Positions 34,619-43,870 of a stretch of 64,000 bases of DNA are shown here, one piece after another. The position numbers were made by a program, and so were the translations under genes. Under the pieces are notes generated by a model. The model ran no database searches, was not told the origin of the DNA, and saw nothing but the letters and a program-made list of their open reading frames with translations. This DNA is from Treponema primitia ZAS-2 (GTDB lineage Bacteria; Spirochaetota; Spirochaetia; Treponematales; Breznakiellaceae), in the NCBI RefSeq assembly GCF_000214375.1, contig NC_015578.1:558001-622000 (forward strand). The letters run 5' to 3'. Position 1 is the first letter of the stretch, and every line of letters begins with the position of its first letter.

Positions 34619-35836
34619 ATGCTGCGACGAAAGGTTTTTTGGGAACGGGTTAAGCCCTTTGTGGGGACAGAGCTGATTAAGGTGATCACCGGGATACGGC
34701 GCTGCGGGAAGTCGGTGATGCTGGAACTGATCAAGGAAGAACTCCGGGATCAGGGGGTAAATCCCGGTAATTTTATCAGCCTTAACTTTGAGGACCTGGC
34801 TAATAGGCAGTTCTGTACTGCCGAAGCCCTGAATGAACACCTGGAAAAGGCGATAGTGCCCCTGGAAGGCCGAGTATACCTCTTTCTCGACGAGGTCCAG
34901 GAGGTGGCAGAGTGGGAGCGCTGTATCAACTCCCTGCGGGTCAAGTATACCGTCGATATCTATATCACCGGGTCCAATGCGAAGCTCCTTTCCGGGGAGT
35001 TAGCTACCTATTTGGCGGGACGATACGTGGAAATAGCCATTACCCCCTTCTCGTTCACCGAATTTACCGAACTCTACAGGACCCTGGAGCCGGAACTAAG
35101 CGTTGCCGATGCCTTTCAGCACTTTATTGTTTTTGGGGGTATGCCCTTCCTCCATAACCTGCAATACAAAGCGGAGCCTTCGTATCAGTACCTCAGGGAT
35201 GTGTATAATTCGGTGATCCTCAAGGATATAGTCAAACGGAACCACATCAGGGATGTGGACCTCCTGGACCGGATCATCCTGTATGTGGTCGCCAATGCCG
35301 GGCGGCCCTTTTCTGCGACCAGCATTTCCCGATATTTTAAACACGAAGGCCGGATCACGGCGCCTGAGACTATACTCAATTATTTAAGGGCCTGCGAAGA
35401 CGCTTTTCTGTTTCACCGTATCCACCGGCAGGATCTGATGGGCAAGAAAATACTGACCGTATATGAGAAATACTACCTTTCCGATCACGGCCTTAGGGAA
35501 GCGGTATACGGGGAAAACAAACGGGACATCGGTCTGATTCTGGAGAATATTGTGTGCATGGAACTATTGCGCCGGGGCTATACCCTTACCTTTGGTACTA
35601 TTCATGATAAGGAAATCGATTTTGTTGCGGAACGACGGAGAGAGCGGATCTATATTCAGGTGGCCTACCTCCTGGCATCGGAAGAAACGGTGAACCGGGA
35701 ATTTAGTCCCCTGTTGAAGATACGGGACAATTATCCTAAATACGTGCTTTCCATGGACGAATTTGATATGAGCCGGGATGGGATACTGCATAGGAACATC
35801 CGGGATTTTCTGATGGATCAGGGGGATGTATCCTGA
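34619..35836 (+). CDS. AAA_14/DUF4143-family ATPase
   Basis: The 405-aa protein is of the widespread bacterial and archaeal AAA_14 plus DUF4143 type. Walker A is GIRRCGKS (about 25-32), Walker B VYLFLDEVQE, sensor YITGSNAKLLSG, and the C-terminal DUF4143 domain includes the YEKYYLSDHGLR and EIDFVAERR blocks, the last resembling a nuclease-like core. The cellular role of the family is not settled. No ribosome site precedes the ATG, and a -10 lies 7 nt upstream, indicating leaderless expression. It stands alone. Confidence 0.88.
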   Translation: MLRRKVFWERVKPFVGTELIKVITGIRRCGKSVMLELIKEELRDQGVNPGNFISLNFEDLANRQFCTAEALNEHLEKAIVPLEGRVYLFLDEVQEVAEWERCINSLRVKYTVDIYITGSNAKLLSGELATYLAGRYVEIAITPFSFTEFTELYRTLEPELSVADAFQHFIVFGGMPFLHNLQYKAEPSYQYLRDVYNSVILKDIVKRNHIRDVDLLDRIILYVVANAGRPFSATSISRYFKHEGRITAPETILNYLRACEDAFLFHRIHRQDLMGKKILTVYEKYYLSDHGLREAVYGENKRDIGLILENIVCMELLRRGYTLTFGTIHDKEIDFVAERRRERIYIQVAYLLASEETVNREFSPLLKIRDNYPKYVLSMDEFDMSRDGILHRNIRDFLMDQGDVS

Positions 35837-35915
35837 TCCAATGCCGGGTCAGCGCGTACCTGTTCCATAAACACCTCTCTTGTTTACTTAATATTGTGAA
35901 AAGGCCTTTAGTCTT

Positions 35916-36143
35916 CTACTCTACATACCCCACTGTCACTGAATTGGTCGGGGTCTGGGAAAACTTGTCCTCCCCTGCATAGCCGGCCAGTACTCCGCAA
36001 ACCGGTGAAAACCCTTCGGGTATTCCGGCCCTTTTATTCAGTGACGGGTCATCTTTAAACGCCCTGGTGGCGGACAGAACATAACAGGAAGCGAGATCCA
36101 AAGCGGTGGCGGACACAGTGTTATTAGCGGCGGCGGACCTCAC
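35916..36143 (-). pseudogene. Nitroreductase-family C-terminal fragment
   Basis: This 75-codon frame overlaps the 3' end of the MATE gene by 20 bp. From about residue 13 it reads like the C-terminal third of flavin nitroreductases: TALDLASCYVLSATRAF, then the typical LNKRAGIPEGFSPVCG with VLAGYAGED. The N-terminal FMN-binding half is absent, so this is most likely a gene remnant, perhaps cut when the MATE gene arrived. An alternative is a small real protein, but no ribosome site is obvious. Confidence 0.6.
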
Positions 36144-37506
36144 CCTCAGCTATTAACTTCTTCAGCCGTTTGAATTCGATAAGCATTACAATCAATGTCA
36201 AGGCCGCAGATAAAATATCAGAAGCAGGCATGGCGAAAAACACCCCATGAAGGCCGAAGCGCCGGGGAAGCAGCAATAATAACGGTATATACATTAGTAT
36301 CTGTCGGGATAAACTCAAAATAGTACTTTGAACAGGTTTTCCTATAGCTTGAAAATAGCTTGAAGAAAACATTTGAAAGGCAACTATGGGAAACATGGCG
36401 CTGCTGACCCGCAGGCAATAAACCCCCATATCCATTAGCGGCCCTTCTTCATTCCGGAAAACAGAAATGAAGAAGTGGGGGAAAAGGTGTATCAGCAAAA
36501 ACCCGGCGCTAATAAAGATGGTCCCTGCAATGACCGCCCATTTGTAGGTTTTTTTGACCCGCTGGTATTTCTTTGCGCCGTAATTATAGCCGATAATGGG
36601 CTGGGCGCCCTGATTGATTCCCTGTAGGGGCATAAAAATCACAATAAGAATACTGAAGACAATCCCCATGGATGTAACGGCAGTATCACCGCCGTAGGTA
36701 TTAAGGGCATGATTTTGCAAAACACCCACCAGGCCCATGGCTAATTGCATTGCAAATGGCGCAAAACCTATGGCCATTATTTTTAGTGTCAGCCCAAGTT
36801 CCAGTTTCATGTCCTGGATACGGAATCTCAGGGTAGTAAAACGGGAATTAAAATAACCTAAAACCCACACGAAGGAAATAAACTGGGATATAATTGTTGC
36901 CCATGCCGCTCCTGCAATGCCCATTTTAAAACCAAATATTAAAATAGGGTCCAGGATGATGTTGATTACCGCCCCGATGAGCTGGGTCACCATGGATGTA
37001 CGGGGATGCCCGTCTGAACGGATAAAATGATTGATCCCCGGGCCCATGGCGCTGAAAACTCCGCCGTAGAGGATGATCTGCAAATAGGTCTTGGCATAGG
37101 GAAAGATATTCTCACTGGCGCCCAGGATGTGAATAATAATATCATCCAGAAAGATCAGACAGACTACAATAGCTATTCCCGGAACAAGAAAAAGCAAAAA
37201 GAAGGCGTGGCCCATGATTTTTTCAACCTCATCCCGGCGCCCTTCTCCAAGCCTGATTGAAAACAGGGAATTTGCCCCGATCCCGATTAATATTGACATA
37301 GCCATGAGTACCATCATGACCGGCATGACGATGGTTATACCCGCAATCCCCAGGGGATCAACCCCCTGGCCGACATAAATCCGGTCAACAATGTTATAAA
37401 TCGCGTTTACCAGCATCCCTATGATTGCGGGTATGGAAAAATCAAGCAGCAGTTTCCCGATTCTTTCTGTTCCAATTCTGTCGGTTTTATTTGTGGTTGG
37501 TTCCAT
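36124..37506 (-). CDS. MATE-family efflux transporter
   Basis: The 460-aa protein has twelve hydrophobic segments in the MATE (MatE domain) arrangement. The N-terminal half has DFSIPAIIGMLVNAIYNIVD and the repeated half has GINQGAQPIIGYNYGA. It probably exports cationic drugs or metabolites in exchange for Na+ or H+. AAAGGA precedes the ATG. It follows the UroD island in the same direction, 173 bp after the UroD stop, with its own likely promoter region. Confidence 0.9.
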   Translation of the reverse strand: MEPTTNKTDRIGTERIGKLLLDFSIPAIIGMLVNAIYNIVDRIYVGQGVDPLGIAGITIVMPVMMVLMAMSILIGIGANSLFSIRLGEGRRDEVEKIMGHAFFLLFLVPGIAIVVCLIFLDDIIIHILGASENIFPYAKTYLQIILYGGVFSAMGPGINHFIRSDGHPRTSMVTQLIGAVINIILDPILIFGFKMGIAGAAWATIISQFISFVWVLGYFNSRFTTLRFRIQDMKLELGLTLKIMAIGFAPFAMQLAMGLVGVLQNHALNTYGGDTAVTSMGIVFSILIVIFMPLQGINQGAQPIIGYNYGAKKYQRVKKTYKWAVIAGTIFISAGFLLIHLFPHFFISVFRNEEGPLMDMGVYCLRVSSAMFPIVAFQMFSSSYFQAIGKPVQSTILSLSRQILMYIPLLLLLPRRFGLHGVFFAMPASDILSAALTLIVMLIEFKRLKKLIAEGEVRRR

Positions 37507-37679
37507 AGAATCCTTTATATTTATTTTATTTGTGTTGAGGGGTGGGTAGGTCCATCCCTCTAATGAAACTGTAGATCACAGCTTTCTATTCAGCAAAGAC
37601 CCTACTTGCAGCAAAGTTCTTTGCTTTTTCACTATTAGCAGCATGTTGATAAAACATCTGATAAGGAAATGCCTGTGCT

Positions 37680-38672
37680 TTACTTAAATACTTCTTTGCT
37701 CATACGATCAATTTCTGCGCTCACTTTTTCAAAGACTCCGGGGAAAGTACTCATGGGAAGCCCCTGGCAGAGATTCGGGATAAAGTAATACTTGCCGTTT
37801 TGTTTACAGGTGCGCTCAACTTCTTTCCGGATTTCTTCATCGGTCACATCGGCTTTATCCAGAACACCGTTGTTAAGGTCCCCCATAAAGGAAATTTTAG
37901 GGCCGAATTTTTTAACAAGTTCCGGTACATTATTTGTACTAAGACAACCCTGCCATACATCAATCCCTGCCTCAATCATATACGGAACAAGTGTTGCAGC
38001 GTAAGAATCCGCATGGTGGACGATAATTTCAATGCCATGGGCCTTATAGAAACCGTAAACCTTTTTATACGAATCAAGAAAGAATTCTTTGAACATATCC
38101 GGGGAAAAGAAGGTTGAAATCTGGGTACCCCAATCGTCGTGATGAAAAATAAGATTTACACCCATTTTACTGGTGATTTCTTCGGCAAGGGTAAGCTCAA
38201 AGTTTGTAATATATTCAATCAATTCTTTCATGGCATCCGGTTCTTCGTATAAATTTGCAAGGCAGTCGTCTATGCCCATAAGATTGTGGCACTGTTCAAA
38301 AATTCCGGGGCCTACCATATAAGCAGCATACACTTCGTTTTTATCAATCGCCGCCACGGCTTTCTTTGCATCCGCCCATTCAGATTCGGGGAAAACAATA
38401 TTCGGCGCATGAACCAAATCCCGCCATTTGGTTACATCTTTGACAAGCTTATGGGCAGCGTCATGAACGGGGAACCCCCCGGGAGTTCCCTCGGGCCAGC
38501 TATAGGTAACCCCCCATGCATTAACAATCGTTTGGCCCGGAGCAGGATAAGGATTAACGCGCCCAATCGGATCTGTACCAAAAATAAGATTCATGTACTC
38601 GTATTGATTGACAAACCGATCGGGCTTGCCTCCGTGAATAGTTTCCAAAAAATTCTGTTTCTTTGTTAACAT
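37680..38672 (-). CDS. Uroporphyrinogen decarboxylase-fold protein (paralogue A)
   Basis: The 330-aa TIM-barrel of the UroD/MtaA superfamily opens with TKKQNFLETIHGGKPDRF. Where zinc-methyltransferase members have HxC it has VHHADSY, so the Cys ligand is missing; a Cys remains near the end (IPNLCQGLP). It also lacks the haem-pathway UroD active-site pattern. It may be a methyltransferase-like or novel lyase enzyme. It is 24 bp from the GPH symporter gene, indicating one operon, and it is about 30 aa shorter than paralogue B. Confidence 0.75.
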   Translation of the reverse strand: MLTKKQNFLETIHGGKPDRFVNQYEYMNLIFGTDPIGRVNPYPAPGQTIVNAWGVTYSWPEGTPGGFPVHDAAHKLVKDVTKWRDLVHAPNIVFPESEWADAKKAVAAIDKNEVYAAYMVGPGIFEQCHNLMGIDDCLANLYEEPDAMKELIEYITNFELTLAEEITSKMGVNLIFHHDDWGTQISTFFSPDMFKEFFLDSYKKVYGFYKAHGIEIIVHHADSYAATLVPYMIEAGIDVWQGCLSTNNVPELVKKFGPKISFMGDLNNGVLDKADVTDEEIRKEVERTCKQNGKYYFIPNLCQGLPMSTFPGVFEKVSAEIDRMSKEVFK

Positions 38673-38695
38673 AAGTAAGCTCCTTAAAAATCGGC

Positions 38696-40060
38696 TTAAG
38701 CCGTTTGTGTTGCCTTGAAGTTATGCTCCGCATACTCCTTGGACTTTTGTTCATTGATTCCATAACAGAGCATTATAAGAAAATAGCCGAGATTAAGTCC
38801 TGCAAGCACGGCGCCAATCAGGACTCCCATGAGGTGAACATCCGCAACGCTTTGTGTAGCGCCGTCATAACCGGATGCGTCAAGCAGAAATGCAATCACC
38901 ACCGATGAAAGGGCCATACCGATTTTGATGCCAATACCGAAAAAGCTCATGGTAAAGGTCCGGTTGTCCTTCCCTGACTTGTATAGCAGGTATTCCCCGC
39001 AGTCAAGGTAAAGGTTGACTCCGCAGGCATTGACAATTCCCAGGGAAAAAAGTCCGGCGGCGGTACAAATGATGTACACCAAAGGCCCCCTGTCCCCCAA
39101 AAACGCAATGCCGGCGTAAATAATGGTACACAGGATACCTGTCAGCAGGGCCGAGTTTTTCTTCCCCAATTTTCGGGAAATTGGCTGGCCGGCAAAGGAA
39201 CCCAGGAATGCGCCTATACTTTGGGCTGTCATGGCGAATACTATCATTTCAGGCGCCCTGACAACGTAGTTAAAATAATAAACCCCCAGAGCCATGACTA
39301 ATATATAAGCCGTATGACGGAACGCATCCGCCAACAATAGAATGATTAGCTGCCCGTTCTTCAGAGTTTCGCCAAATATGGCGCCCAGTTTGATCGAGGC
39401 GCCGCCGGCGCTTTTGAAATTTGGGTCGAAGCCTTCGTATTCCTTGGTCATAAAGAAAAGGGGAAGCTGGCCCAGGGCGCCTAATGCTGCAATAATTACC
39501 TGTATGACCGAATAACCGTCCGCTCCCGTTTTATCCACCCAGAGAATAAGGGGCATGGTAATAAGAGAACCGATAATTGTACCCGCCTGCTGCCCCTGCA
39601 TGAGCTTGGCGGCGATTGCCATACGGTGATCCATATCGGGTCCGGATATTTTGGCCAGGAGGCCGTTTTGGGAAAGCTGAACAAAGCTGTTGCCTCCGCC
39701 GTACAGTATGTACCCGATAAATACAATCACTGCCTTTGCCATCATGGGAATATTAGGATTGAAAAAACAGAGGGTAGTGCCCAGGGCAATAATGAAGGGA
39801 CCGTACAAAAGCCATGTGCGGTATTGCCCGTGTTTTAGTTGCAATTTTTGTATGATAATACCGGTAAATATACCCAGTACTCCATCTGCGATGCGGGCCA
39901 CAAGCATGATGGCTCCCATGACAACTGCGGTAATTAACATTCTGTCAGTAATATAGAAAATCAGATACGACATGGCGATCATGCCACCTAATACCAGAGA
40001 CGTCTCAGCAGCAAAAAACACCCAAGGAATACTCTTTTTCCAGTTTGTACTATCACTCAT
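38696..40060 (-). CDS. GPH-family (MelB-like) cation symporter
   Basis: The 454-aa twelve-helix MFS_2/GPH transporter shows the N-terminal helix-2/3 signature (ARIADGVLGIFTGIIIQ) and the HGQYRTWLLYGP loop of this family. GPH members import glycosides, glucuronides or related solutes with Na+ or H+. It lies between the two UroD-fold genes and the nucleotidase-like gene, so it probably brings in the compound that these enzymes act on. AAGGAAGG precedes the ATG. Confidence 0.85.
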   Translation of the reverse strand: MSDSTNWKKSIPWVFFAAETSLVLGGMIAMSYLIFYITDRMLITAVVMGAIMLVARIADGVLGIFTGIIIQKLQLKHGQYRTWLLYGPFIIALGTTLCFFNPNIPMMAKAVIVFIGYILYGGGNSFVQLSQNGLLAKISGPDMDHRMAIAAKLMQGQQAGTIIGSLITMPLILWVDKTGADGYSVIQVIIAALGALGQLPLFFMTKEYEGFDPNFKSAGGASIKLGAIFGETLKNGQLIILLLADAFRHTAYILVMALGVYYFNYVVRAPEMIVFAMTAQSIGAFLGSFAGQPISRKLGKKNSALLTGILCTIIYAGIAFLGDRGPLVYIICTAAGLFSLGIVNACGVNLYLDCGEYLLYKSGKDNRTFTMSFFGIGIKIGMALSSVVIAFLLDASGYDGATQSVADVHLMGVLIGAVLAGLNLGYFLIMLCYGINEQKSKEYAEHNFKATQTA

Positions 40061-40085
40061 GGATTACCTTCCTTTAATTTATAGG

Positions 40086-40120
40086 GTACATCTAAAAACT
40101 CGGTTAGTTTTTAGATGTAC
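40086..40120. terminator. 15-bp perfect hairpin between nucleotidase and symporter genes
   Basis: gtacatctaaaaact (40086-40100) and its exact complement (40106-40120) surround a 5-nt loop. The stem is AT-rich and has no T-run after it, so it may be an mRNA processing or stability hairpin, or an operator. Confidence 0.55.
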
Positions 40121-40154
40121 TCCGCATTTGCTCGTTTAACGACTATAGTAAGGG

Positions 40155-41636
40155 CTATTTTATCGGTGCAATTCTACCGGCAATTTTTGTTGGAATCGTA
40201 ATGCCGCTGGAAATATAATCATCCAGTACTTCACAAATGGTACCATGTCCTAACTCAAAATCTTTCCCGGGCGTCAGCACTTCCCAATTAGGAATGAACC
40301 ATAAGCTGTCACTTTTGCTCGCGCAGGTATACACTGCATCCGGATCAAATGGAGATCCATCTTCCATCTTGATAGATGTAATGCGATTTCCCGCTGGGGC
40401 ATTTTGGTCAAATTCTACGAGAATACCTGAAATATGTATAAACGAATTGTTTTCGTTGGGGAATGCCGATACACCATTTTCCAGGGCACTACGGATTACT
40501 TCGCCTTTTAGTGTGAAGGTACAGACCGGAGCGTCCGGAAACAACGCGGTCAGCAGCTGGTTGCGTATTACTTCGCCTGCGTTAAGATTTGCCCGAATGG
40601 CAGGACCTTGAAGCAGCCCGATTTGTACGCCGGTTTTCCAACGCATTGAATCGGTGAGAAGATTACCAAAGACGGACTCTGCGCGGCGGCTATAATCTCG
40701 TGTACCATAAAGGGTTTCCGACAAACTAAACACCGTTTCGTTTAGATATGCGGCATTCCGGGCATTTACCTGGTCGATAAAAGCCTGCACTTCCGCATCC
40801 GGTGTAATGCCTGATTCTGCCTCGTGTCCTTTTATTGGAATAAGCCGCGCAGTTACGTTAAGCACTTCGCTGCCTTTTACAGTGAGTTCAATGACCCCGA
40901 GATTATTGCCGTATTCGCCTGTTTCACCGATAAGGACACCATTATATAAAAGCCCGTTCTGGTGAGCGGTGTGGCAATGTGCGTCAATAATCAGGGAAAG
41001 CCATGGGCAATGTTCGGCAAGATAGGTACTGCGGATAGTTTCGTCTGCATCTTGTACGCCAAGATGCGTAACAGCGATAAACACATTTGCGCCCTTTGCT
41101 GTTGATTCTGTCCGCGCCCTTTCCGCTGCCTTAACTGCTTCGTCGCCGGTGGTACCGGATGTAATGCCGATGAACGCAATTTTTGTTTTACCGAAACTTT
41201 TTATCACAAAATCTTTGATTTCCGGTATATTTGTCTTCCAGTCTGCTCCGATATTTGCCGCCAATATAGGAAACTTTACCAGTTTTGAGAGCATTTTAAA
41301 ATCGACGGAATCAAATTGCTCGTGATTGCCCATGGCGAACACTTCATAACCTACCATATTCATTACAGTTGCCACATCCCGTCCATCAGAAAGAGATGCA
41401 AAAGGTGTTCCGTCAAATGCGTCTCCGGCAGATACTATTACAACATCGCGTTTTTCTGCGCGAAGCGAATCTGCGTATCCTTTCACATAGGGTTCAATCG
41501 CCACATTTGAATGCACATCATTTGTATGCAAAATAGTGATGACATTTTCTACCGGTTCTTTCCGTCCGCCGGCAAATACAGCTCCCATTGCTGAAAACAG
41601 CAACAACACCGATAATAGCATTCTTTTGGACTTCAT
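40155..41636 (-). CDS. Exported metallophosphoesterase/5'-nucleotidase (UshA family)
   Basis: The 493-aa protein has a signal peptide (MKSKRMLLSVLLLFSAMGAV, ending FAGG). The N-terminal metallophosphatase domain shows TILHTNDVHSN, SAGDAFDGTP, AMGNHEQFD and DAHCHTAH metal-binding blocks; the C-terminal 5_nucleotid_C domain carries substrate binding. It probably hydrolyses nucleotides or phosphorylated compounds in the periplasm. It is the second gene of the island, between UroD paralogue B and the symporter, so it may dephosphorylate a compound before uptake. CAGGAG precedes the ATG. Confidence 0.88.
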   Translation of the reverse strand: MKSKRMLLSVLLLFSAMGAVFAGGRKEPVENVITILHTNDVHSNVAIEPYVKGYADSLRAEKRDVVIVSAGDAFDGTPFASLSDGRDVATVMNMVGYEVFAMGNHEQFDSVDFKMLSKLVKFPILAANIGADWKTNIPEIKDFVIKSFGKTKIAFIGITSGTTGDEAVKAAERARTESTAKGANVFIAVTHLGVQDADETIRSTYLAEHCPWLSLIIDAHCHTAHQNGLLYNGVLIGETGEYGNNLGVIELTVKGSEVLNVTARLIPIKGHEAESGITPDAEVQAFIDQVNARNAAYLNETVFSLSETLYGTRDYSRRAESVFGNLLTDSMRWKTGVQIGLLQGPAIRANLNAGEVIRNQLLTALFPDAPVCTFTLKGEVIRSALENGVSAFPNENNSFIHISGILVEFDQNAPAGNRITSIKMEDGSPFDPDAVYTCASKSDSLWFIPNWEVLTPGKDFELGHGTICEVLDDYISSGITIPTKIAGRIAPIK

Positions 41637-41769
41637 AATTAACTCCTGAAAAAAATATTTTGCGGTGCAATAGATATCCTAATCCATGCGCCTTTGTCAA
41701 AATGCCGGCTTTTTACACAGGTAACACTTACACAGTACAATGCCACTCATTGCGTAAGCTGAGGTAATT

Positions 41770-42852
41770 TCACCCAAACAGCTTCCGGCTTTCTTCGTAA
41801 ACCGTTTCATCGAAAGCCGGAGGTGTACCCATTGCCGAGCAGAGAAAAGACTTTTTCTCCATGCTGGGTCCATACTTTGCCACAAAACGCTTTGCTGCGG
41901 CAACGGCATCTTCAGTCTTTGTATCCGGCCCTAGCGCCACATCGGGATCAAGGCCGATGATAAGTTTGTCGCCATACTTATCATACAGCATACTTTTGTC
42001 ATTCATTGACTGTGCCCCACCCCATGAATCGCAGCCAGCCTCAATATAAGCTGGTACAAGCAGTTCATTTTTGCCGCAGGAATGCATATCAAAATACATG
42101 CCTTGGGAATGGACGTGATCGACCACTTTTTTAAGATAGGGAACGATCATTTCCTGCACCGTTGCCAGGGAGAAAAAGGGCGCTTGCTGGCCGCCCCAAT
42201 CATCATGAAAATTAATGACCAGGGGGTTATACTGTTTTTTGGCGTTTGTTATTATCTCTTTATATAATTCCGCGAGTTTGTCAAAAAGATCCTTGACCGC
42301 ATCCTTTTGATCATCGTCAATCAGCGCGACAACGGCATTCTCAAAATCCATAAAGGAGATGAGCCTTTCATAAAACCCGGTAAAAATCGAAAAGGTAAGC
42401 GCCCTTCCATCGGTGGTATATGCTGCGTTTGCTTTGGCGGAACCTTCCCAATCCCATTTGCTTATATCGGGGAATTTAATCACCTTGGGCCAGTCATTGG
42501 CATCCTCAAGGGCAGGGTTACCGGGTTTTACCGTGGAACCCCCAACTTGGGGTACGTAGATCCATTCAATGCCAAATTTGTCCTTCCCGCCGACCAGTTC
42601 TTCGGGTGATAGGGGATTCACCTCCAAGGCCATTCCCCGGGCTATGTTATCAGGGTCAATACGGGGGGTTAGCAGACACTGATCGGCCATAAGCGGCAGC
42701 CAGTGGGGGAGCTCCCCCTTATACAGGGCTTCGTAGTTTTCCCGAGGGGTTACCGGGGTTTTAAATTTTTTAGCGCCCGGGGCGCCCGGAAAAAGAGGGG
42801 GCCAATGCTCGCTAACCGCCAGCTCTTCTTTGCTAAATGGAACGCTTTCCAT
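41770..42852 (-). CDS. Uroporphyrinogen decarboxylase-fold protein (paralogue B), methyltransferase-like
   Basis: The 360-aa protein is of the same superfamily as 37680-38672. It keeps the zinc-methyltransferase pattern of MtaA/MtbA-type members: His257-x-Cys259 in MHSCGKNE and a late Cys (about 338) in FLCSAMG. It is therefore more likely to transfer a methyl group, for example between a corrinoid and a thiol, than to decarboxylate a porphyrin. No corrinoid protein is in the island. GGAGG precedes the ATG, and the LysR gene is divergent. Confidence 0.75.
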   Translation of the reverse strand: MESVPFSKEELAVSEHWPPLFPGAPGAKKFKTPVTPRENYEALYKGELPHWLPLMADQCLLTPRIDPDNIARGMALEVNPLSPEELVGGKDKFGIEWIYVPQVGGSTVKPGNPALEDANDWPKVIKFPDISKWDWEGSAKANAAYTTDGRALTFSIFTGFYERLISFMDFENAVVALIDDDQKDAVKDLFDKLAELYKEIITNAKKQYNPLVINFHDDWGGQQAPFFSLATVQEMIVPYLKKVVDHVHSQGMYFDMHSCGKNELLVPAYIEAGCDSWGGAQSMNDKSMLYDKYGDKLIIGLDPDVALGPDTKTEDAVAAAKRFVAKYGPSMEKKSFLCSAMGTPPAFDETVYEESRKLFG

Positions 42853-42924
42853 CGTTATCCTCCATACTGTTTAAAATGCTTCAAGTAAGCATACATTAGG
42901 GCCTATAACCTGTAAAACAGAAAA

Positions 42925-42960
42925 TTATTGTCTTGCAACAATAAAAACTTGTGGTATAAT
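42925..42960 (+). promoter_or_regulatory. LysR gene promoter with overlapping palindromic operator
   Basis: The perfect inverted repeat TTATTGT (42925-42931) / ACAATAA (42938-42944) with a 6-bp centre matches the ATTGT-Nx-ACAAT form of LysR-type binding sites. It covers the -35 TTGCAA (42933-42938); TATAAT (42955-42960) follows after 16 nt. The ATG is only 5 nt later, predicting a leaderless mRNA under autoregulation. Confidence 0.7.
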
Positions 42961-42965
42961 TACCC

Positions 42966-43844
42966 ATGGATTACAAACAGCTACGTAATTTCCTCGCGGT
43001 CTGCGATGAAAAAAATTTTACCAAGGCTTCAAGTCAACGTTTTATTACCCAGCAGGGTTTAAGTATATCTATCAAAGCCCTGGAAGATGAGCTTGAGGTT
43101 CCCCTGTTTTACCGGAACCCAAAAGGGATTGAGCTGACCGAATTCGGCAGGGTTCTTGAAACGGCTGCCAAGTCCTACACAAACCAGCACGACCATATCA
43201 TTGACACGATCCGGCAGCTTAGGGAAAAAGCTAAATCCCAGGTGTCTATCGGAATTGCCAACGGGCTGGATCATCTGTTTCCTCCCCTGTTTTTAAGTAC
43301 CTTCATTGTGGAGCATCCGGATATTTCCCTGAATATCATGAATTTTGTCGAAGAGACCTGCCAAAAATCCATGCGGGAAAATAAGCTGCAAATTGGTTTT
43401 TCTCCCGCGCCGGTTGACATGAATCTGTTTGCTTCGCTTATATGTGAACGAAACAAAATCGGCCTTTTGGTTGGAGAAAAACACCCTTTTGCAGAGCGCA
43501 GTTCCGTAAAGCTGCAGGAACTGAAGGGTGAAATGGTCATTTCCCTGAATAACCGCATGCACCCCTTCGATTTACTGTGGGATCAATGTATCCGGAACGG
43601 GGTTGTACCGGAAATCAATTTGAGTAGTCCTGCAATGGAACTGACCTGTGAATTAATCAGCACCAATCGTGTTGTTGGTTTTGGCGGAGGCCCTCAGGAC
43701 CGGTTTCCCGGTTTAGTGCACATAGAAATTGAAGATATGGATTTCTATTGGGAATTTCATCTTATTGTAAACAAGTATGCCTTCATCAGTGATGCTGCAA
43801 AAGAGTTTATTGCCTATGCAAAAGAACGGTTCAATACACAATAG
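42966..43844 (+). CDS. LysR-family transcriptional regulator
   Basis: The 292-aa protein has the standard N-terminal winged HTH (MDYKQLRNFLAVCDEKNFTK, then QQGLSISIKALEDELEVPLF) and an effector-binding domain from about residue 90. The first Met fits the family start exactly, although there is no ribosome site. It is divergent from UroD paralogue B and very likely controls the island and itself through the palindrome at 42925-42944. The inducer is unknown. Confidence 0.92.
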   Translation: MDYKQLRNFLAVCDEKNFTKASSQRFITQQGLSISIKALEDELEVPLFYRNPKGIELTEFGRVLETAAKSYTNQHDHIIDTIRQLREKAKSQVSIGIANGLDHLFPPLFLSTFIVEHPDISLNIMNFVEETCQKSMRENKLQIGFSPAPVDMNLFASLICERNKIGLLVGEKHPFAERSSVKLQELKGEMVISLNNRMHPFDLLWDQCIRNGVVPEINLSSPAMELTCELISTNRVVGFGGGPQDRFPGLVHIEIEDMDFYWEFHLIVNKYAFISDAAKEFIAYAKERFNTQ

Positions 43845-43870
43845 TCTGCCAATAGATACTCACAGAAAAA

